Assembly: GCA_035691665.1 (NCBI GenBank)
Contig: DASSIS010000089.1
Location: 27,200 to 91,199, forward strand
Length of the DNA stretch: 64,000 nt
Reading direction: 5' to 3'
Source of the DNA: DASUBN01 sp035691665
Lineage (GTDB): Bacteria > Pseudomonadota > Gammaproteobacteria > Natronospirales > REEB76
Shown: positions 9,980 to 18,960 of the stretch, one piece after another
Numbering within the stretch: the stretch's first letter is position 1
Layout of the letters: the number at the start of each line of letters is the position of its first letter
Made by a program: the position numbers and the translations under genes
The notes under the pieces: model-generated
What the model saw: the letters and a program-made list of their open reading frames with translations, nothing else
Told to the model about the DNA's origin: nothing
Database searches by the model: none

Positions 9980-11962
9980 ATGGAATACGCCACCCTCCGT
10001 TCCATCCTCATCCTGCTCGCCGTGGCGGTGTTCGTGGTGGCGGCGCTGCGCCGCCTGCACCTGCCCACGGTGCTCGCCTACCTCGCCACCGGCTTCCTGG
10101 TGGGTCCCCACGGCTTGGGCTTCATCCAGGAGAACGTCGGCACGAGCTCGCTCGCCGAGTTCGGCGTGGTGTTCCTGCTCTTCACCCTGGGGCTCGAGTT
10201 CTCCCTGCCGCGGCTCATCGTCATGCGCCGGGCGGTGTTCCTCCTGGGCGGCCTGCAGGTGCTGCTCACCACCCTGGGTTCGGCGCTGATGGCCCGCACC
10301 ATGGGCGTGAGCCTGCCGGTGGCCCTGGTGCTGGGCGGCGCCTTCGCCATGTCCTCCACCGCCATCGCCGCCAAGCAGCTCACAGAGCAGGCGGAGATGA
10401 ACCTGCACCACGGCCGCATGGCGCTGGCGGTGCTGCTGTTCCAGGACCTGGCCGTCATCCCCTTCCTGATCCTGATCCCGGCCCTCAACCACGGCCTCGA
10501 CACGGCGCTGGCCGGCGACCTGCTCCGGGCCTTCGGCAAGGGCCTCTTGGCGGTGGTGGTAATCCTGGCGGCGGGCCGCTGGCTGCTACGGCCCCTGCTG
10601 CACCAGATCGCCACCGCCCGCTCCGCGGAACTCTTCACGCTCACCACCCTGCTCGTGACCATGGCCTCCGCCTTCGGCACCGCGGTCTTGGGCCTCTCGC
10701 CCGCCCTGGGCGGCTTCCTCGCCGGCATGATGCTGGCCGAGACCGAGTACCGGCACCAGGTGGAGGCGGACATCCGCCCCTTCCGCGACGTGCTGCTCGG
10801 CCTCTTCTTCATCACAGTGGGCATGCTGCTCAACCCGGCGGTGGTGGCGCGTCATTGGATGCTGCTCATCGTCGCGGTGACGGGCCTCATCATCTTCAAG
10901 ACCGCGCTCATCGCCTTCCTCACGCGCCAGCTGGGTTCCGACAACAACGCCGCGCTGCGCACCGGCCTGGTGCTGGCCCAGGGCGGCGAGTTCGGTTTCG
11001 CCTTGCTCTCGCTAGGTCTGGCCCAGCACGTGATCCGCGCGCCGCTCGCCGAGTTCGGTCTCGCCGTGATCGTGGTGAGCATGCTCGCGGGCCCGCTCCT
11101 CATCCGCTACAACCGCCGGCTCGCCGCGCACCTCTTCCCCGAAAGCGAGGCGGAGGAGCACGACCTCCTGCAGCACGACATCGGCCGTCACCAGCTGCAC
11201 CTCGAGGACCACGTGGTGATCATCGGCTACGGTCGCGTCGGGCAGAACGTGGCGCGCTTCCTGGAGCCGGAAGGCTTCGAGTTCGTGGCGCTCGACCTCG
11301 ATCCGGTGCGCGTGCGCCACGCCCGCGAGGCCGGCGACCCTGTCTATTACGGCGACGGCACCAACCGCGACGTGCTGCGCGCGGCCGGCGTCGAACGCGC
11401 CCGGGTGTTGGTGATCAGCTACTTCAAGGTCTCCACCGCCCTCAAGATCATCGAACACGTGAAGAAGCTGCGCCCCGACATCCCCATCCTGGTGCGCACC
11501 CGCGACGACTCGGAGCTGGACAAGCTGCAGGAAGCCGGCGCCACCGAGATCATCCCCGAGACCCTGGAATCCAGCCTGATGCTGGCCTCCCACCTCCTGC
11601 ACGTGCTGCACGTACCCATGACCCAGATCCTGCGCAAGATCCAGGAAGTGCGCTCCCACCGTTACAGCCTGCTGCGCAGCGTGTTCCGCGGCCAGGATGC
11701 CTTGCCCCTGGACGAGTCCCACGCCTTCCGCGAGCAGCTGCATACCCTCACCCTGAGCAAGGGCGCCCACGCCGTGAACCGCTCCCTGGCCGAGATCGAC
11801 CTGCGCGCGTTCGGCGTGGTGGTCACCGCGCTGCGCCGCGAGGGCGTGGTGGGCCGCCAGCCGCCCGCGGTGACGGTGCTGAAGGAGGGGGACGTGATGG
11901 TGCTCTGGGGCACGCCCGAGAAACTGCAGGACGCGGAAGAACGTCTGCTGAGGGGCAGATGA
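9980..11962 (+). CDS. CPA2-family monovalent cation:proton antiporter with RCK domains (KefB/KefC/YbaL type)
   Basis: 660 residues. The first ~385 form 12-13 membrane helices of the CPA2 exchanger domain, with LAYLATGFLVGPHGLGFI near the N-terminus and FAMSSTAIAAKQL and LLFQDLAVIPFL in the ion-binding region. An RCK_N domain (about 415-535) begins HVVIIGYGRVGQNVARFL, a dinucleotide-binding glycine motif. An RCK_C domain closes the protein (about 575-655; VLKEGDVMVLWGTPEKLQ). Members exchange K+ or Na+ for H+ across the inner membrane and are gated by nucleotides or glutathione adducts. A GGGGAC ribosome site is 5-6 nt before the ATG. Ion choice cannot be told from sequence. Confidence 0.93.
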   Translation: MEYATLRSILILLAVAVFVVAALRRLHLPTVLAYLATGFLVGPHGLGFIQENVGTSSLAEFGVVFLLFTLGLEFSLPRLIVMRRAVFLLGGLQVLLTTLGSALMARTMGVSLPVALVLGGAFAMSSTAIAAKQLTEQAEMNLHHGRMALAVLLFQDLAVIPFLILIPALNHGLDTALAGDLLRAFGKGLLAVVVILAAGRWLLRPLLHQIATARSAELFTLTTLLVTMASAFGTAVLGLSPALGGFLAGMMLAETEYRHQVEADIRPFRDVLLGLFFITVGMLLNPAVVARHWMLLIVAVTGLIIFKTALIAFLTRQLGSDNNAALRTGLVLAQGGEFGFALLSLGLAQHVIRAPLAEFGLAVIVVSMLAGPLLIRYNRRLAAHLFPESEAEEHDLLQHDIGRHQLHLEDHVVIIGYGRVGQNVARFLEPEGFEFVALDLDPVRVRHAREAGDPVYYGDGTNRDVLRAAGVERARVLVISYFKVSTALKIIEHVKKLRPDIPILVRTRDDSELDKLQEAGATEIIPETLESSLMLASHLLHVLHVPMTQILRKIQEVRSHRYSLLRSVFRGQDALPLDESHAFREQLHTLTLSKGAHAVNRSLAEIDLRAFGVVVTALRREGVVGRQPPAVTVLKEGDVMVLWGTPEKLQDAEERLLRGR

Positions 11963-11999
11963 GATTTTCTACTCTGACTGGAATACGGATATCTGAACC

Positions 12000-13181
12000 A
12001 TGGTGAACATCGGCACGCCGCTCACGTCGAACGCCACCCGCCTCATGCTCCTGGGCTCGGGGGAGCTCGGCAAGGAAGTGACCATCGAGGCCCAGCGCTT
12101 CGGCGTCGAGGTGATCGCGGTCGACCGCTACGCGAACGCCCCGGCCATGCAGGTGGCGCACAGGAGCCACGTGATCAACATGCTGGACGGCGCCGAGATC
12201 CGCCGCCTTGTGGAGCGGGAGAAGCCCCACTACATCGTGCCGGAGATCGAGGCCATCGCCACGCCGACCCTGCTCGAGCTCGAGCAGGAGGGCTGGACCG
12301 TGATCCCCACGGCCCGTACCGCGCGCCTCACCATGGACCGGGAAGGTATCCGCCGCCTCGCCTCCGAAGAGCTCAAGGTGAGGACCTCCCGCTACCTCTT
12401 CGCCGACGACTACGCAGCCTTCCAGGCCGCCATCCATGACATCGGCATCCCCTGCGTGGTGAAGCCGGTGATGAGCTCCTCCGGCAAGGGCCAAAGCCTC
12501 ATCCGCAAAGACTCCGAGATCGAAGCCGCTTGGCGTTACGGCCAGGAGGGCGGCCGCACCGGCAAGGGGCGGATGATCGTGGAAGGCTTCATCGACTTCG
12601 ACTACGAGATCACCCTGCTCACGGTGCGCCACGCCGGCGGCACGAGCTTCTGCGCCCCCATCGGCCACCGCCAGGAGGACGGCGACTACCGGGAATCCTG
12701 GCAGCCCCAGCCCATGAGCCCGAAGGCGCTGGCCGAAGCCGAGCGCATCGCCAGGCTCGTCTCCGACGACCTGGGCGGGCGCGGCATCTTCGGCATGGAG
12801 TTCTTCGTGAAGGGCGACACCGTCTGGTTCAGCGAGGTCTCGCCCCGACCCCACGACACGGGTCTCGTCACCCTCATCTCCCAGGACCTGTCGGAGTTCG
12901 CGCTGCACGTGCGCGCCATACTCGGCCTGCCCATCCCGGTGATCCGCCAGCTCGGGCCCTCTGCGTCGGCGGTGATCCTGCCCCACGGCGACTCCCAGGG
13001 ACCGCTGTTCATGGACGTGGGAGGGGCGCTCATGGAGCCGGATACCCTGTTGCGCCTGTTCGGCAAACCGGAGATCCACGGTCACCGTCGCATGGGTGTG
13101 ACCCTGGCGCGTGCCGGGTCCATCGAAGCCGCGCGAGAAAAAGCCGTGCGTGCCGCGTCGGCAGTCAGAGTAAAACTTTGA
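12000..13181 (+). CDS. purT: Formate-dependent phosphoribosylglycinamide formyltransferase (GAR transformylase 2)
   Basis: 393 residues, the usual PurT length. ATP-grasp enzyme of purine synthesis that makes formyl-GAR from GAR, formate and ATP in the cytoplasm. The N-terminal domain has MLLGSGELGKEVTIEAQRFG; the ATP-grasp core shows VVKPVMSSSGKGQS and IVEGFIDFDYEITLLTVR; the metal-binding end shows FGMEFFVKGDTVWFSEVSPRPHDTG. All are PurT signatures that separate it from PurK and PurD. It starts 37 bp after the antiporter stop, in the same direction. It allows the third purine step to use formate instead of formyl-THF. Confidence 0.97.
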   Translation: MVNIGTPLTSNATRLMLLGSGELGKEVTIEAQRFGVEVIAVDRYANAPAMQVAHRSHVINMLDGAEIRRLVEREKPHYIVPEIEAIATPTLLELEQEGWTVIPTARTARLTMDREGIRRLASEELKVRTSRYLFADDYAAFQAAIHDIGIPCVVKPVMSSSGKGQSLIRKDSEIEAAWRYGQEGGRTGKGRMIVEGFIDFDYEITLLTVRHAGGTSFCAPIGHRQEDGDYRESWQPQPMSPKALAEAERIARLVSDDLGGRGIFGMEFFVKGDTVWFSEVSPRPHDTGLVTLISQDLSEFALHVRAILGLPIPVIRQLGPSASAVILPHGDSQGPLFMDVGGALMEPDTLLRLFGKPEIHGHRRMGVTLARAGSIEAAREKAVRAASAVRVKL

Positions 13182-13231
13182 AGTTCAGTTAAAGTCTCAC
13201 TGTTAATCACGAATCACCAGGGGCGACATCC

Positions 13232-14092
13232 ATGAACATCGAGCGGCGGTCAGGCAAGCTGTGGGCGGTACTGCAGTTCCCCCTCACCCGCATGGCGATC
13301 GGGTTCCTGGCTATCGTCCTGTTCGCCTTCTCGATACTGGCGGGGGCCAGCGCCCTGCACCTGCACGGCCTCGCGTACGCGACCATGCACCTGCTGTCGG
13401 GACTGGTGGCCTGGGGGGTCTACCTGGTCTACGTGCGCGTCCTCGAGCACCGTACGGCAGCGGAACTCGAGCTGCCCCACTCCATGCCACGCTTCGCCAA
13501 GGGCTTCGGCATCGGCCTGGTGCTGTATTGCGTCACCATCGGCATCCTCTGGCTCAGCGGCACCTACCAGGTGGCGTGGCTCAACCCGAACCAGGCAGTG
13601 CTCGCGGTGTTCATCAACGCCCTGGGGGCGGCCCTGCTGGAAGAGATCGCCATACGCGGCGTGGTGTTCCGCATCATGGAAGGCAGTCTCGGTACCTGGC
13701 TCGCGCTTGCCATCTCGGCGCTGTTCTTCGGCCTGCTGCACGCCATCAACCCCGGCGCCAACTGGCAGAGCGTGCTGGGGATCGCGCTGCAGGGAGGCTT
13801 GATACTGGCCGCGGCCTACGTCTACACGCGCAACCTGTGGCTCGCCATCGGCCTGCATTGCGCCTGGAACTTCGCCAGCGGCGGGATCTTCGGGTCCGAC
13901 CCCAAATCCCGTAGCCTGTTGGCCGCGCACCTGCAGGGGCCGGAGTGGCTCACCGGCGGCCCAGACGGCCTCGACGCCTCGGTGGTAGCGACGCTGATCT
14001 GTCTCGCCGCCACCGTCGGCTTCCTGCTGCTGGCGCGGCGCCACGGCCATATAATCACACCCTATTGGCGGAGAAACCGCAGCCCAGGGTGA
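13232..14092 (+). CDS. CPBP-family intramembrane glutamic endopeptidase (CAAX protease-like)
   Basis: 286 residues with about eight membrane helices. The CPBP/Rce1 motifs are present in order: EEIAIRGVVF (EExxxR, about residue 138), FFGLLHAIN (FxxxH, about 168) and HCAWNF (HxxxN, about 210). These residues form the active site in Rce1-type proteases, so the protein is probably active. Bacterial members process membrane proteins or give immunity to peptides; the substrate here is unknown. It lies between purT and yajQ in the same direction, with only 4 bp to yajQ, so co-expression with yajQ is likely. Confidence 0.88.
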   Translation: MNIERRSGKLWAVLQFPLTRMAIGFLAIVLFAFSILAGASALHLHGLAYATMHLLSGLVAWGVYLVYVRVLEHRTAAELELPHSMPRFAKGFGIGLVLYCVTIGILWLSGTYQVAWLNPNQAVLAVFINALGAALLEEIAIRGVVFRIMEGSLGTWLALAISALFFGLLHAINPGANWQSVLGIALQGGLILAAAYVYTRNLWLAIGLHCAWNFASGGIFGSDPKSRSLLAAHLQGPEWLTGGPDGLDASVVATLICLAATVGFLLLARRHGHIITPYWRRNRSPG

Positions 14093-14096
14093 GTCC

Positions 14097-14582
14097 ATGC
14101 CTTCCTTCGATGCCGTTTCCAAGGTGGATACCGCCGAGCTCACCAACGCCGTCGATCAGGCGAACCGGGAGATCAGCCAGCGCTATGACTTCAAGGGTTC
14201 CTCGGCCAACATCGACCGGGTGGAGAACCTGCTGACCCTCTACGCCGACAGCGAGTTCCAGCTTAAGCAGGTGGCCGACATCCTCTACGCCAAGGCTGCC
14301 AAACGCGGCATCGACGTCTCGAGCTTCGACCCCCAGAAGGTCGAGGCCATCAGCGGCGACAAGGCGAAGCAGCAGGTGAAGGTGAAGCAAGGGATCGACA
14401 AGGAGCTGGCCAAGAAACTGGTCAAGCTCATCAAGGAGAGCGGCCTCAAGGTGCAGGCGGCCATCCAGGGCGAGGAAGTGCGGATCTCGGGCAAGAAGCG
14501 CGACGACCTGCAGAGCTGCATCGCGCTGCTGCGACAGTCCAAGCTGGAGCAGCCCCTGCAGTTCACCAATTTCAGGGATTGA
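14097..14582 (+). CDS. yajQ: YajQ-family nucleotide/c-di-GMP-binding protein
   Basis: 161 residues, full family length. It begins MPSFDAVSKVDTAELTNAVDQ and has the family signature REISQRYDFKGSSANI, followed by KQVKVKQGIDKELAKKLVKLIK and the end LQSCIALLRQSKLEQPLQFTNFRD. YajQ proteins have two ferredoxin-like domains; a Xanthomonas member binds c-di-GMP and acts with a transcription factor on virulence genes. That role is known only for some homologues. The window has three more c-di-GMP proteins elsewhere. Confidence 0.96.
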   Translation: MPSFDAVSKVDTAELTNAVDQANREISQRYDFKGSSANIDRVENLLTLYADSEFQLKQVADILYAKAAKRGIDVSSFDPQKVEAISGDKAKQQVKVKQGIDKELAKKLVKLIKESGLKVQAAIQGEEVRISGKKRDDLQSCIALLRQSKLEQPLQFTNFRD

Positions 14583-14588
14583 GAACCG

Positions 14589-14700
14589 CTACTTCGGCAG
14601 GGTCGCGGTGAACGACGGCCGCCGCATCAGCTTCTCGTAATAGGCATTCAGGTTGAGATGACGCCCTGCCAAGCTGATCGCTCCGCAGGCGGCATGGCGG
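14589..14700 (-). pseudogene. Remnant of the C-terminus of a glutathione S-transferase gene
   Basis: The minus strand here encodes a short stop-terminated segment, ISLAGRHLNLNAYYEKLM followed by RRPSFTATLPK and a TAG at 14591-14589. This pattern (N-L-N-x-Y-x-x-x-L-x-x-RPSF) is the typical end of GST proteins. No start codon or upstream GST domains follow; the homology fades near 14700, so this looks like the tail of a deleted gene. It lies between yajQ and the DUF4097-like operon. The call rests on about 30 residues. Confidence 0.5.
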
Positions 14701-14731
14701 ATTCTATGGCTCCCCGCTTGCGGGCGTGGGC

Positions 14732-15604
14732 TTAGTCTGCGGTAAAAGCGTCGTGATAGTCCTTGAAATCACCCAAGGGACCGATCCTCAAGTCCGCCTC
14801 ACCGTAGGACACGCTTAGGTCCATGTTGTCCTTGCCCTTCTCCCGCTGCACCACGCTGTTGCCGATGAGATGGACGTGGCTCCAGAAACCCTGCTCTTCT
14901 CGCGGACCATAGTATTTCCCGTCCAGGCTCATGACCGCGAGGCCGTGGTCGGCCGTGACGTTCAGCACGCCGGGGCTGTTGCTGGTGGAGATCACGTGCA
15001 AGCGACCGTATCGCACACTCGCCTCCACCGACCCGCCGTCGTCCTCGAGCACCGTCTCGCCGGCGGTGAGCCTGGACTTCACGCCGTTCTGCATGCCTGT
15101 GATCTTGAGTTCGCCTGCGTACAGGTCGGCGTCCAGCGCCAGCCGTGCCGGCACGCGCACCTTCCAGCGCTCCTGGATGTCGCTGCGGAACTCACCTGAG
15201 GGATAGGTCAAGACCACCGTGAGGATGTCGCCGTCCCGCGCCTGCTGCAGCGTCGCGGACATCATGTCACGGGCGGTATCGTTGCTGAGCCAGTGGAACA
15301 GCCACAGCAGGCTGTGCTGCTGCTGCCGGAGTTCCAGGCTGACATGCACCTGGTCGTCGTCGGAGGCTGAGATGTCCATCTCACCCGGGCCGCCCAATAA
15401 TCTGAAGTGCGCGATCCCTATGGTGGCGAGCTTCGCATCGAGGGTCGGTAGACCGTCTTTCCCGACCGTCATGCTGCCGACCGGTGTCGCGCCCGTGAGC
15501 GCGGGTTGCGGCTGCGGCTCGCTCGCCGCGTACCAGGTGATGGCGGCGCCCAGCACCAGCACGACGGCCAGTGATACCAATATGACGCGGGTCTTGGTCT
15601 TCAT
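14732..15604 (-). CDS. DUF4097-like membrane-anchored beta-repeat protein (paralogue B)
   Basis: 290 residues. One N-terminal membrane anchor (about 8-27, VILVSLAVVLVLGAAITWYA) precedes a periplasmic region of repeated short strands. It is a paralogue of the upstream gene: both carry DDQVHV, LWLFHW or LWFFHW, AxxxxARDGDIL, WKxxxPARLALDAD and a final MDLSVxxGEA(D/T)LR. These features fit the DUF4097/putative-adhesin beta-helix group, whose function is unknown but which often accompanies envelope-stress regulators. It is last in the operon, overlapping its paralogue by 4 bp (ATGA at 15601-15604). Confidence 0.75.
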   Translation of the reverse strand: MKTKTRVILVSLAVVLVLGAAITWYAASEPQPQPALTGATPVGSMTVGKDGLPTLDAKLATIGIAHFRLLGGPGEMDISASDDDQVHVSLELRQQQHSLLWLFHWLSNDTARDMMSATLQQARDGDILTVVLTYPSGEFRSDIQERWKVRVPARLALDADLYAGELKITGMQNGVKSRLTAGETVLEDDGGSVEASVRYGRLHVISTSNSPGVLNVTADHGLAVMSLDGKYYGPREEQGFWSHVHLIGNSVVQREKGKDNMDLSVSYGEADLRIGPLGDFKDYHDAFTAD

Positions 15605-16353
15605 TTGCCATCGCCTTTCTTGGCGTCGCTGGCCGCGCCGACGCGCAGCGTGGCCTCGCCCACGTTCACGCTGAGGTCCATGTCATCCGGGCCCTTGCCG
15701 TCCACCGAGACTTCGTTGCCCAGGCCCGAGTGTCCGTGGTAGCCGGGGTGCTCGCCGTTGATGGTGAGCATGGCGTCGCCGATGTTGCTCGCGACCCGCA
15801 CCCGGCCATAACCGCTGCTGCTGCTCTTGGCGCGGATGTCGCCCACGCTGACGTTGGCCTTGATGCGCCCCTGGGGCACGTCGATGTCCAGTTCGCCCAC
15901 GTTCAGGACGGCGTCCACGCCGCCCGCGACCCCGGAGATGACGAGATCGCCGACCTTCATGTCCGCATCCAGCGCCAGGCGTGCCGGCAGTTCCAGCTTC
16001 CACTCCTGTTTCACGCTGTCGTTCCGGTCATCGTGGTCTAGCCCCAGGGAGAGGATATCGCCGTCGCGCCGCTGGTAGATGGCGGCATCGGCGATGTCCT
16101 TGGCGGTGCCGGAGCTCGACCAATGGAAGAACCAGAGGTATTCCTCGTCCTTCTGGTGCAGCTTGATCTCCACGTGCACTTGGTCGTCCGGGGACGGGCT
16201 CACGTGCACCTCGCCCACGCCGACTCTCAGGTCCAATTCCTTGAGGCCGGCAGCCGGGATGTCGGCGCTCAGGGTGCGCGCCACGGGCCCCGTGTCCGCC
16301 AGGGCCAAGGCCGGCGCAGTGGAGAGCAGCAGGGCAGCGAAGATCTTCTTCAT
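15601..16353 (-). CDS. DUF4097-like secreted beta-repeat protein (paralogue A)
   Basis: 250 residues with a cleavable signal peptide (MKKIFAALLLSTAPALALA). The mature protein has evenly spaced strands with the recurring pattern V(G)VGE(V/L)..., for example LDLRVGVGEVHVS, VLNVGELDIDVPQG, NVSVGDIRAKS and MDLSVNVGEATLRV, consistent with a DUF4097-type beta-solenoid. No catalytic motif. It sits 22 bp after the BON lipoprotein gene and overlaps paralogue B, so the three are one transcription unit driven by the GntR/ABC block. Probable envelope-associated role by context. Confidence 0.75.
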   Translation of the reverse strand: MKKIFAALLLSTAPALALADTGPVARTLSADIPAAGLKELDLRVGVGEVHVSPSPDDQVHVEIKLHQKDEEYLWFFHWSSSGTAKDIADAAIYQRRDGDILSLGLDHDDRNDSVKQEWKLELPARLALDADMKVGDLVISGVAGGVDAVLNVGELDIDVPQGRIKANVSVGDIRAKSSSSGYGRVRVASNIGDAMLTINGEHPGYHGHSGLGNEVSVDGKGPDDMDLSVNVGEATLRVGAASDAKKGDGK

Positions 16354-16375
16354 CAGAGGCGCTCCCGGCAGCGGA

Positions 16376-16702
16376 TCACTTGATCACGGTGACGTGGCAG
16401 CGGACGCTCTTCACGTCCGGCGTCTCGAGGGCGATCTCCACCGCCTTCGCCAGCACCTCAGGCTTGGCGGTGACGCCGTCCAGGTAGACCCGGCCGTGCT
16501 CGCTCGTGACGGTGAACTCCGCCGCCTGGGTGACGGGATCGCCGTCCAGGCGCGCACGCACGGCGCGCGCGAGGCTGCTGTCGCCGTCGCTCTGGCTGTC
16601 GTGCCAGGACGCCCCGTTCTCGCTGCCGTCGAAGGCCAGCACGCAGCCCGAGAGGTTCAGCATCGCGGCTGAGAGGAACAGGGCGGTCAGGATGCGGTGC
16701 AT
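16376..16702 (-). CDS. BON-domain lipoprotein
   Basis: 108 residues. A lipoprotein signal (MHRILTALFLSAAMLNLSGC) with a good LSGC lipobox is followed by one BON domain of about 65 residues: LARAVRARLDGDP, then FTVTSEHGRVYLDGVTAKPEVLAKA and VKSVRCHVTV. BON domains bind phospholipid or peptidoglycan-associated partners and occur in OsmY and in outer-membrane lipoproteins such as DolP. Position between an ABC permease and two DUF4097-like secreted proteins suggests an envelope-maintenance role. It starts 39 bp after the permease stop. Confidence 0.85.
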   Translation of the reverse strand: MHRILTALFLSAAMLNLSGCVLAFDGSENGASWHDSQSDGDSSLARAVRARLDGDPVTQAAEFTVTSEHGRVYLDGVTAKPEVLAKAVEIALETPDVKSVRCHVTVIK

Positions 16703-16741
16703 GGCTTCGTCACTCCACTCATGGTTTTCGTTATATGAGGC

Positions 16742-17704
16742 TTAGATCTCGGACCGGTTGCGACGCAGCCAGATGGCGCCGTAGATGAATGCCGCCGCCA
16801 GGACCGTGCCGATCCAGAGTTCGGGGCTGGCGAGGAGCCGCCCGAGGCTGTCGAGGCCCACCAGATTTCCGCCGGTGAACACCATGTCGCCGTGCTTGTT
16901 GAAGGCCGTGTCCGGATCGAAGTTGAAGGCCAGCGGCAGCCAACTCAAGCTGTGACGGAACACCAGGCGCGCGATGTGGGCGGAGTGGAAGACCCAGCCT
17001 TCCGCGCCCATGAGGCCCAGCGGCACCAGTACCGCCCACAGGAACGGGGTCTTCTTGGCCCAGGCCGAGGCCAGCATCACCCAGCCCATGTAAGGCAGGA
17101 ACCAGATGGCCTGCACCACGAGGCCGTAGGCGAGATACAGCCAGCTGCCGATGATGGTGCCCGGGTAGGTCAATATCGACCAGGGGTGCACACCCAGTAC
17201 CGAGCCCATGATCAGCATGAACACCAGCAGGATCAGCTCGAGCACGATCGCGGCCGCCAAGGTGATGCCGGTGAAGGTCAGCATCGCGGTGGCGAGCTTG
17301 GAGAGCACGGTGCGGGTGTCCGACAGCGGCATGGAGCGCCAGAACAGGATGCTGCGGTCGCGGCGATCCGCGTACAGGCTGTCCAGCAGGTAGAAGAACA
17401 GCACGATCTTCATGATGAAGCTGAACATCGCTCCCAAGGCGAGAGTGACGATGCGCACGAAACCGACCACCTGCTCCGGTGCCGCGTTGCTGAAGTCCGG
17501 CAGCTGGTCGATGCGGAAATGCATGCCGTTCGCATCCACGGTGTTCACGGTCTCGGAGTGGCCCACCAGCACCGCGATGAGCATGTAGAGGCTCAACACC
17601 GTGAGGATGCCGATGACCACGGTCGGCACCATCCACAGGGAACGGTTCTCCCAGAACTCGCGCCGGATGAGGGTCTTGTTCATGCGTGAGACCAGGGCGT
17701 TCAT
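16742..17704 (-). CDS. ABC-2 type transporter permease
   Basis: 320 residues with six predicted membrane helices (about 25-48, 100-125, 148-175, 180-205, 215-235 and 290-310). A periplasmic stretch after helix 1 contains TVDANGMHFRIDQLPDFS. The layout fits single-gene ABC-2 permeases that pair with a separate ATPase, as in the Bacillus YtrBC type. The start overlaps the ATPase stop (ATGA at 17701-17704). Substrate unknown; systems next to YtrA-type regulators are often linked to cell-wall antibiotics, but that is inference here. Confidence 0.85.
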   Translation of the reverse strand: MNALVSRMNKTLIRREFWENRSLWMVPTVVIGILTVLSLYMLIAVLVGHSETVNTVDANGMHFRIDQLPDFSNAAPEQVVGFVRIVTLALGAMFSFIMKIVLFFYLLDSLYADRRDRSILFWRSMPLSDTRTVLSKLATAMLTFTGITLAAAIVLELILLVFMLIMGSVLGVHPWSILTYPGTIIGSWLYLAYGLVVQAIWFLPYMGWVMLASAWAKKTPFLWAVLVPLGLMGAEGWVFHSAHIARLVFRHSLSWLPLAFNFDPDTAFNKHGDMVFTGGNLVGLDSLGRLLASPELWIGTVLAAAFIYGAIWLRRNRSEI

Positions 17705-18558
17705 TGCATCCCTCCTTTGGCCTTGGCGACGAAGATGTCGGCCACGCTGGGGGTATGGATCTCGCCCAGTTCCGCCAACTGCTCCTTCGCTACCCCCTCG
17801 AACAGGAAGAGCTTCTTGCCGAACACGTCACGTTCGTGCAGCGGCTTCAGTGCCTGCGCGGCGGCCGCTTTGTCGGGGTTCACCAGCACTTCGGTGTAGT
17901 CCTGCGCCACCTGCTCCATGGAACTGTTGAGGGTGATGGCGCCGTTGTCGATGAACATCAGATGGGTGAGGAGCTTCTCGATCTCCTCCACCTGGTGGGT
18001 GGTCACGAGGATGGTGCGCTGCTCGTCGAAATAGTCGTTCAGCAGGTTGGTGTAGAACTCCTTGCGGTACAGGATGTCGAGGCCCAGCGTGGGCTCGTCC
18101 AGCACCAGGAGCTTGGCGTCGATGGCCATGACCAGCGCCAGGTGCAGCTGGGTGACCATGCCCTTGGAGAGTTCCCCGACCTTGCTCTTCTGCCGGATCT
18201 TGGTGCGCTCCAGGAAATGCATGGCGCGCTCGCGGCTGAAGCGCGGGTGCACCGACTCGGCGAATTCGATGGCATTGGCGACGCGCAGCCAGCGCGGCAG
18301 CACCGCCACGTCGGCGATGAAGCACACGTCGCGCATCAGGTGATGCCGACCCAGGCGCGGGTCGTGGCCGAGCACGTCCAGTTCGCCCTCGAAGTCCGTG
18401 AGGCCCAGCACCGCCTTGAGAGCGGTGGTCTTGCCGGCGCCGTTCGGTCCGATCAGGCCGACGATGCAACCTTCCTCGATGTCGAAGTCGACCTTGTTGA
18501 GGGCGGCGAGAGTGCCGTAATGCTTGCTCAGGCCCCGTGCTTTGACGAGCGTGTTCAT
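17701..18558 (-). CDS. ABC transporter ATP-binding protein
   Basis: 285 residues from the ATG at 18558. All ATPase motifs are present: Walker A GLIGPNGAGKTTALK, a signature-like ELSKGMVTQLHLA (LSKGM in place of LSGGQ, common in this subgroup), Walker B LLVLDEPTLGLD, and an H-loop in ILVTTHQVEEIE. It couples to the permease encoded immediately downstream. Its start overlaps the stop of the GntR gene (ATGA at 18555-18558), giving tight coupling of regulator, ATPase and permease. An earlier in-frame start lies inside the GntR gene and is rejected. Confidence 0.93.
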   Translation of the reverse strand: MNTLVKARGLSKHYGTLAALNKVDFDIEEGCIVGLIGPNGAGKTTALKAVLGLTDFEGELDVLGHDPRLGRHHLMRDVCFIADVAVLPRWLRVANAIEFAESVHPRFSRERAMHFLERTKIRQKSKVGELSKGMVTQLHLALVMAIDAKLLVLDEPTLGLDILYRKEFYTNLLNDYFDEQRTILVTTHQVEEIEKLLTHLMFIDNGAITLNSSMEQVAQDYTEVLVNPDKAAAAQALKPLHERDVFGKKLFLFEGVAKEQLAELGEIHTPSVADIFVAKAKGGMQ

Positions 18559-18929
18559 GCTTTCTTCCCCTTTCCGTCCGTCTCCAGCTTCATCAGTTCC
18601 ATCATGTCGAGGCCGAGGCGCTGGATGCGCTGCACGATCTGCGGCCACTCGTTCTTCAGGAACTGCTCCCGTTCGTTCTTCATCAGGTTGCGGCGCGCGC
18701 CTTCTTTCACGAACATACCGAGCCCCCTGCGTTTCTCCACCAAGCCCTCGTCCACCAGCGACTGGTAGCCCTTGAGCACCGTCAGCGGGTTGATCTGGTA
18801 TTCGGCGGCCACCGAGCGCACCGAAGGCAGGGGGTCACCCTCCTTCAGGGCGTCCTCCAGGATCATCGCGACGACCCGATCCCGGAGTTGCCGGTAGATG
18901 GGTTGGTTGTCGCTCCAGTTGGGTTCCAT
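18555..18929 (-). CDS. GntR-family transcriptional regulator, YtrA subfamily
   Basis: 124 residues: a winged-helix GntR DNA-binding domain (PIYRQLRDRVVAMILEDAL, then LPSVRSVAAEYQINPLTVLK and LVEKRRGLGMFV) plus a short C-terminal helix instead of a ligand-binding domain, which defines the YtrA subfamily. Such regulators usually repress the ABC operon that contains them. The ATG at 18929 has a GAGG ribosome site 8 nt upstream; the ATG at 18935 has it only 2 nt away. It is encoded between a repeat protein and the ABC genes. It is the best candidate to bind the inverted repeats at 19518-19539 and 45721-45750. Confidence 0.92.
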   Translation of the reverse strand: MEPNWSDNQPIYRQLRDRVVAMILEDALKEGDPLPSVRSVAAEYQINPLTVLKGYQSLVDEGLVEKRRGLGMFVKEGARRNLMKNEREQFLKNEWPQIVQRIQRLGLDMMELMKLETDGKGKKA

Positions 18930-18960
18930 GACCATGGCCTCGCTGCTTTAGCGGAGTAGT

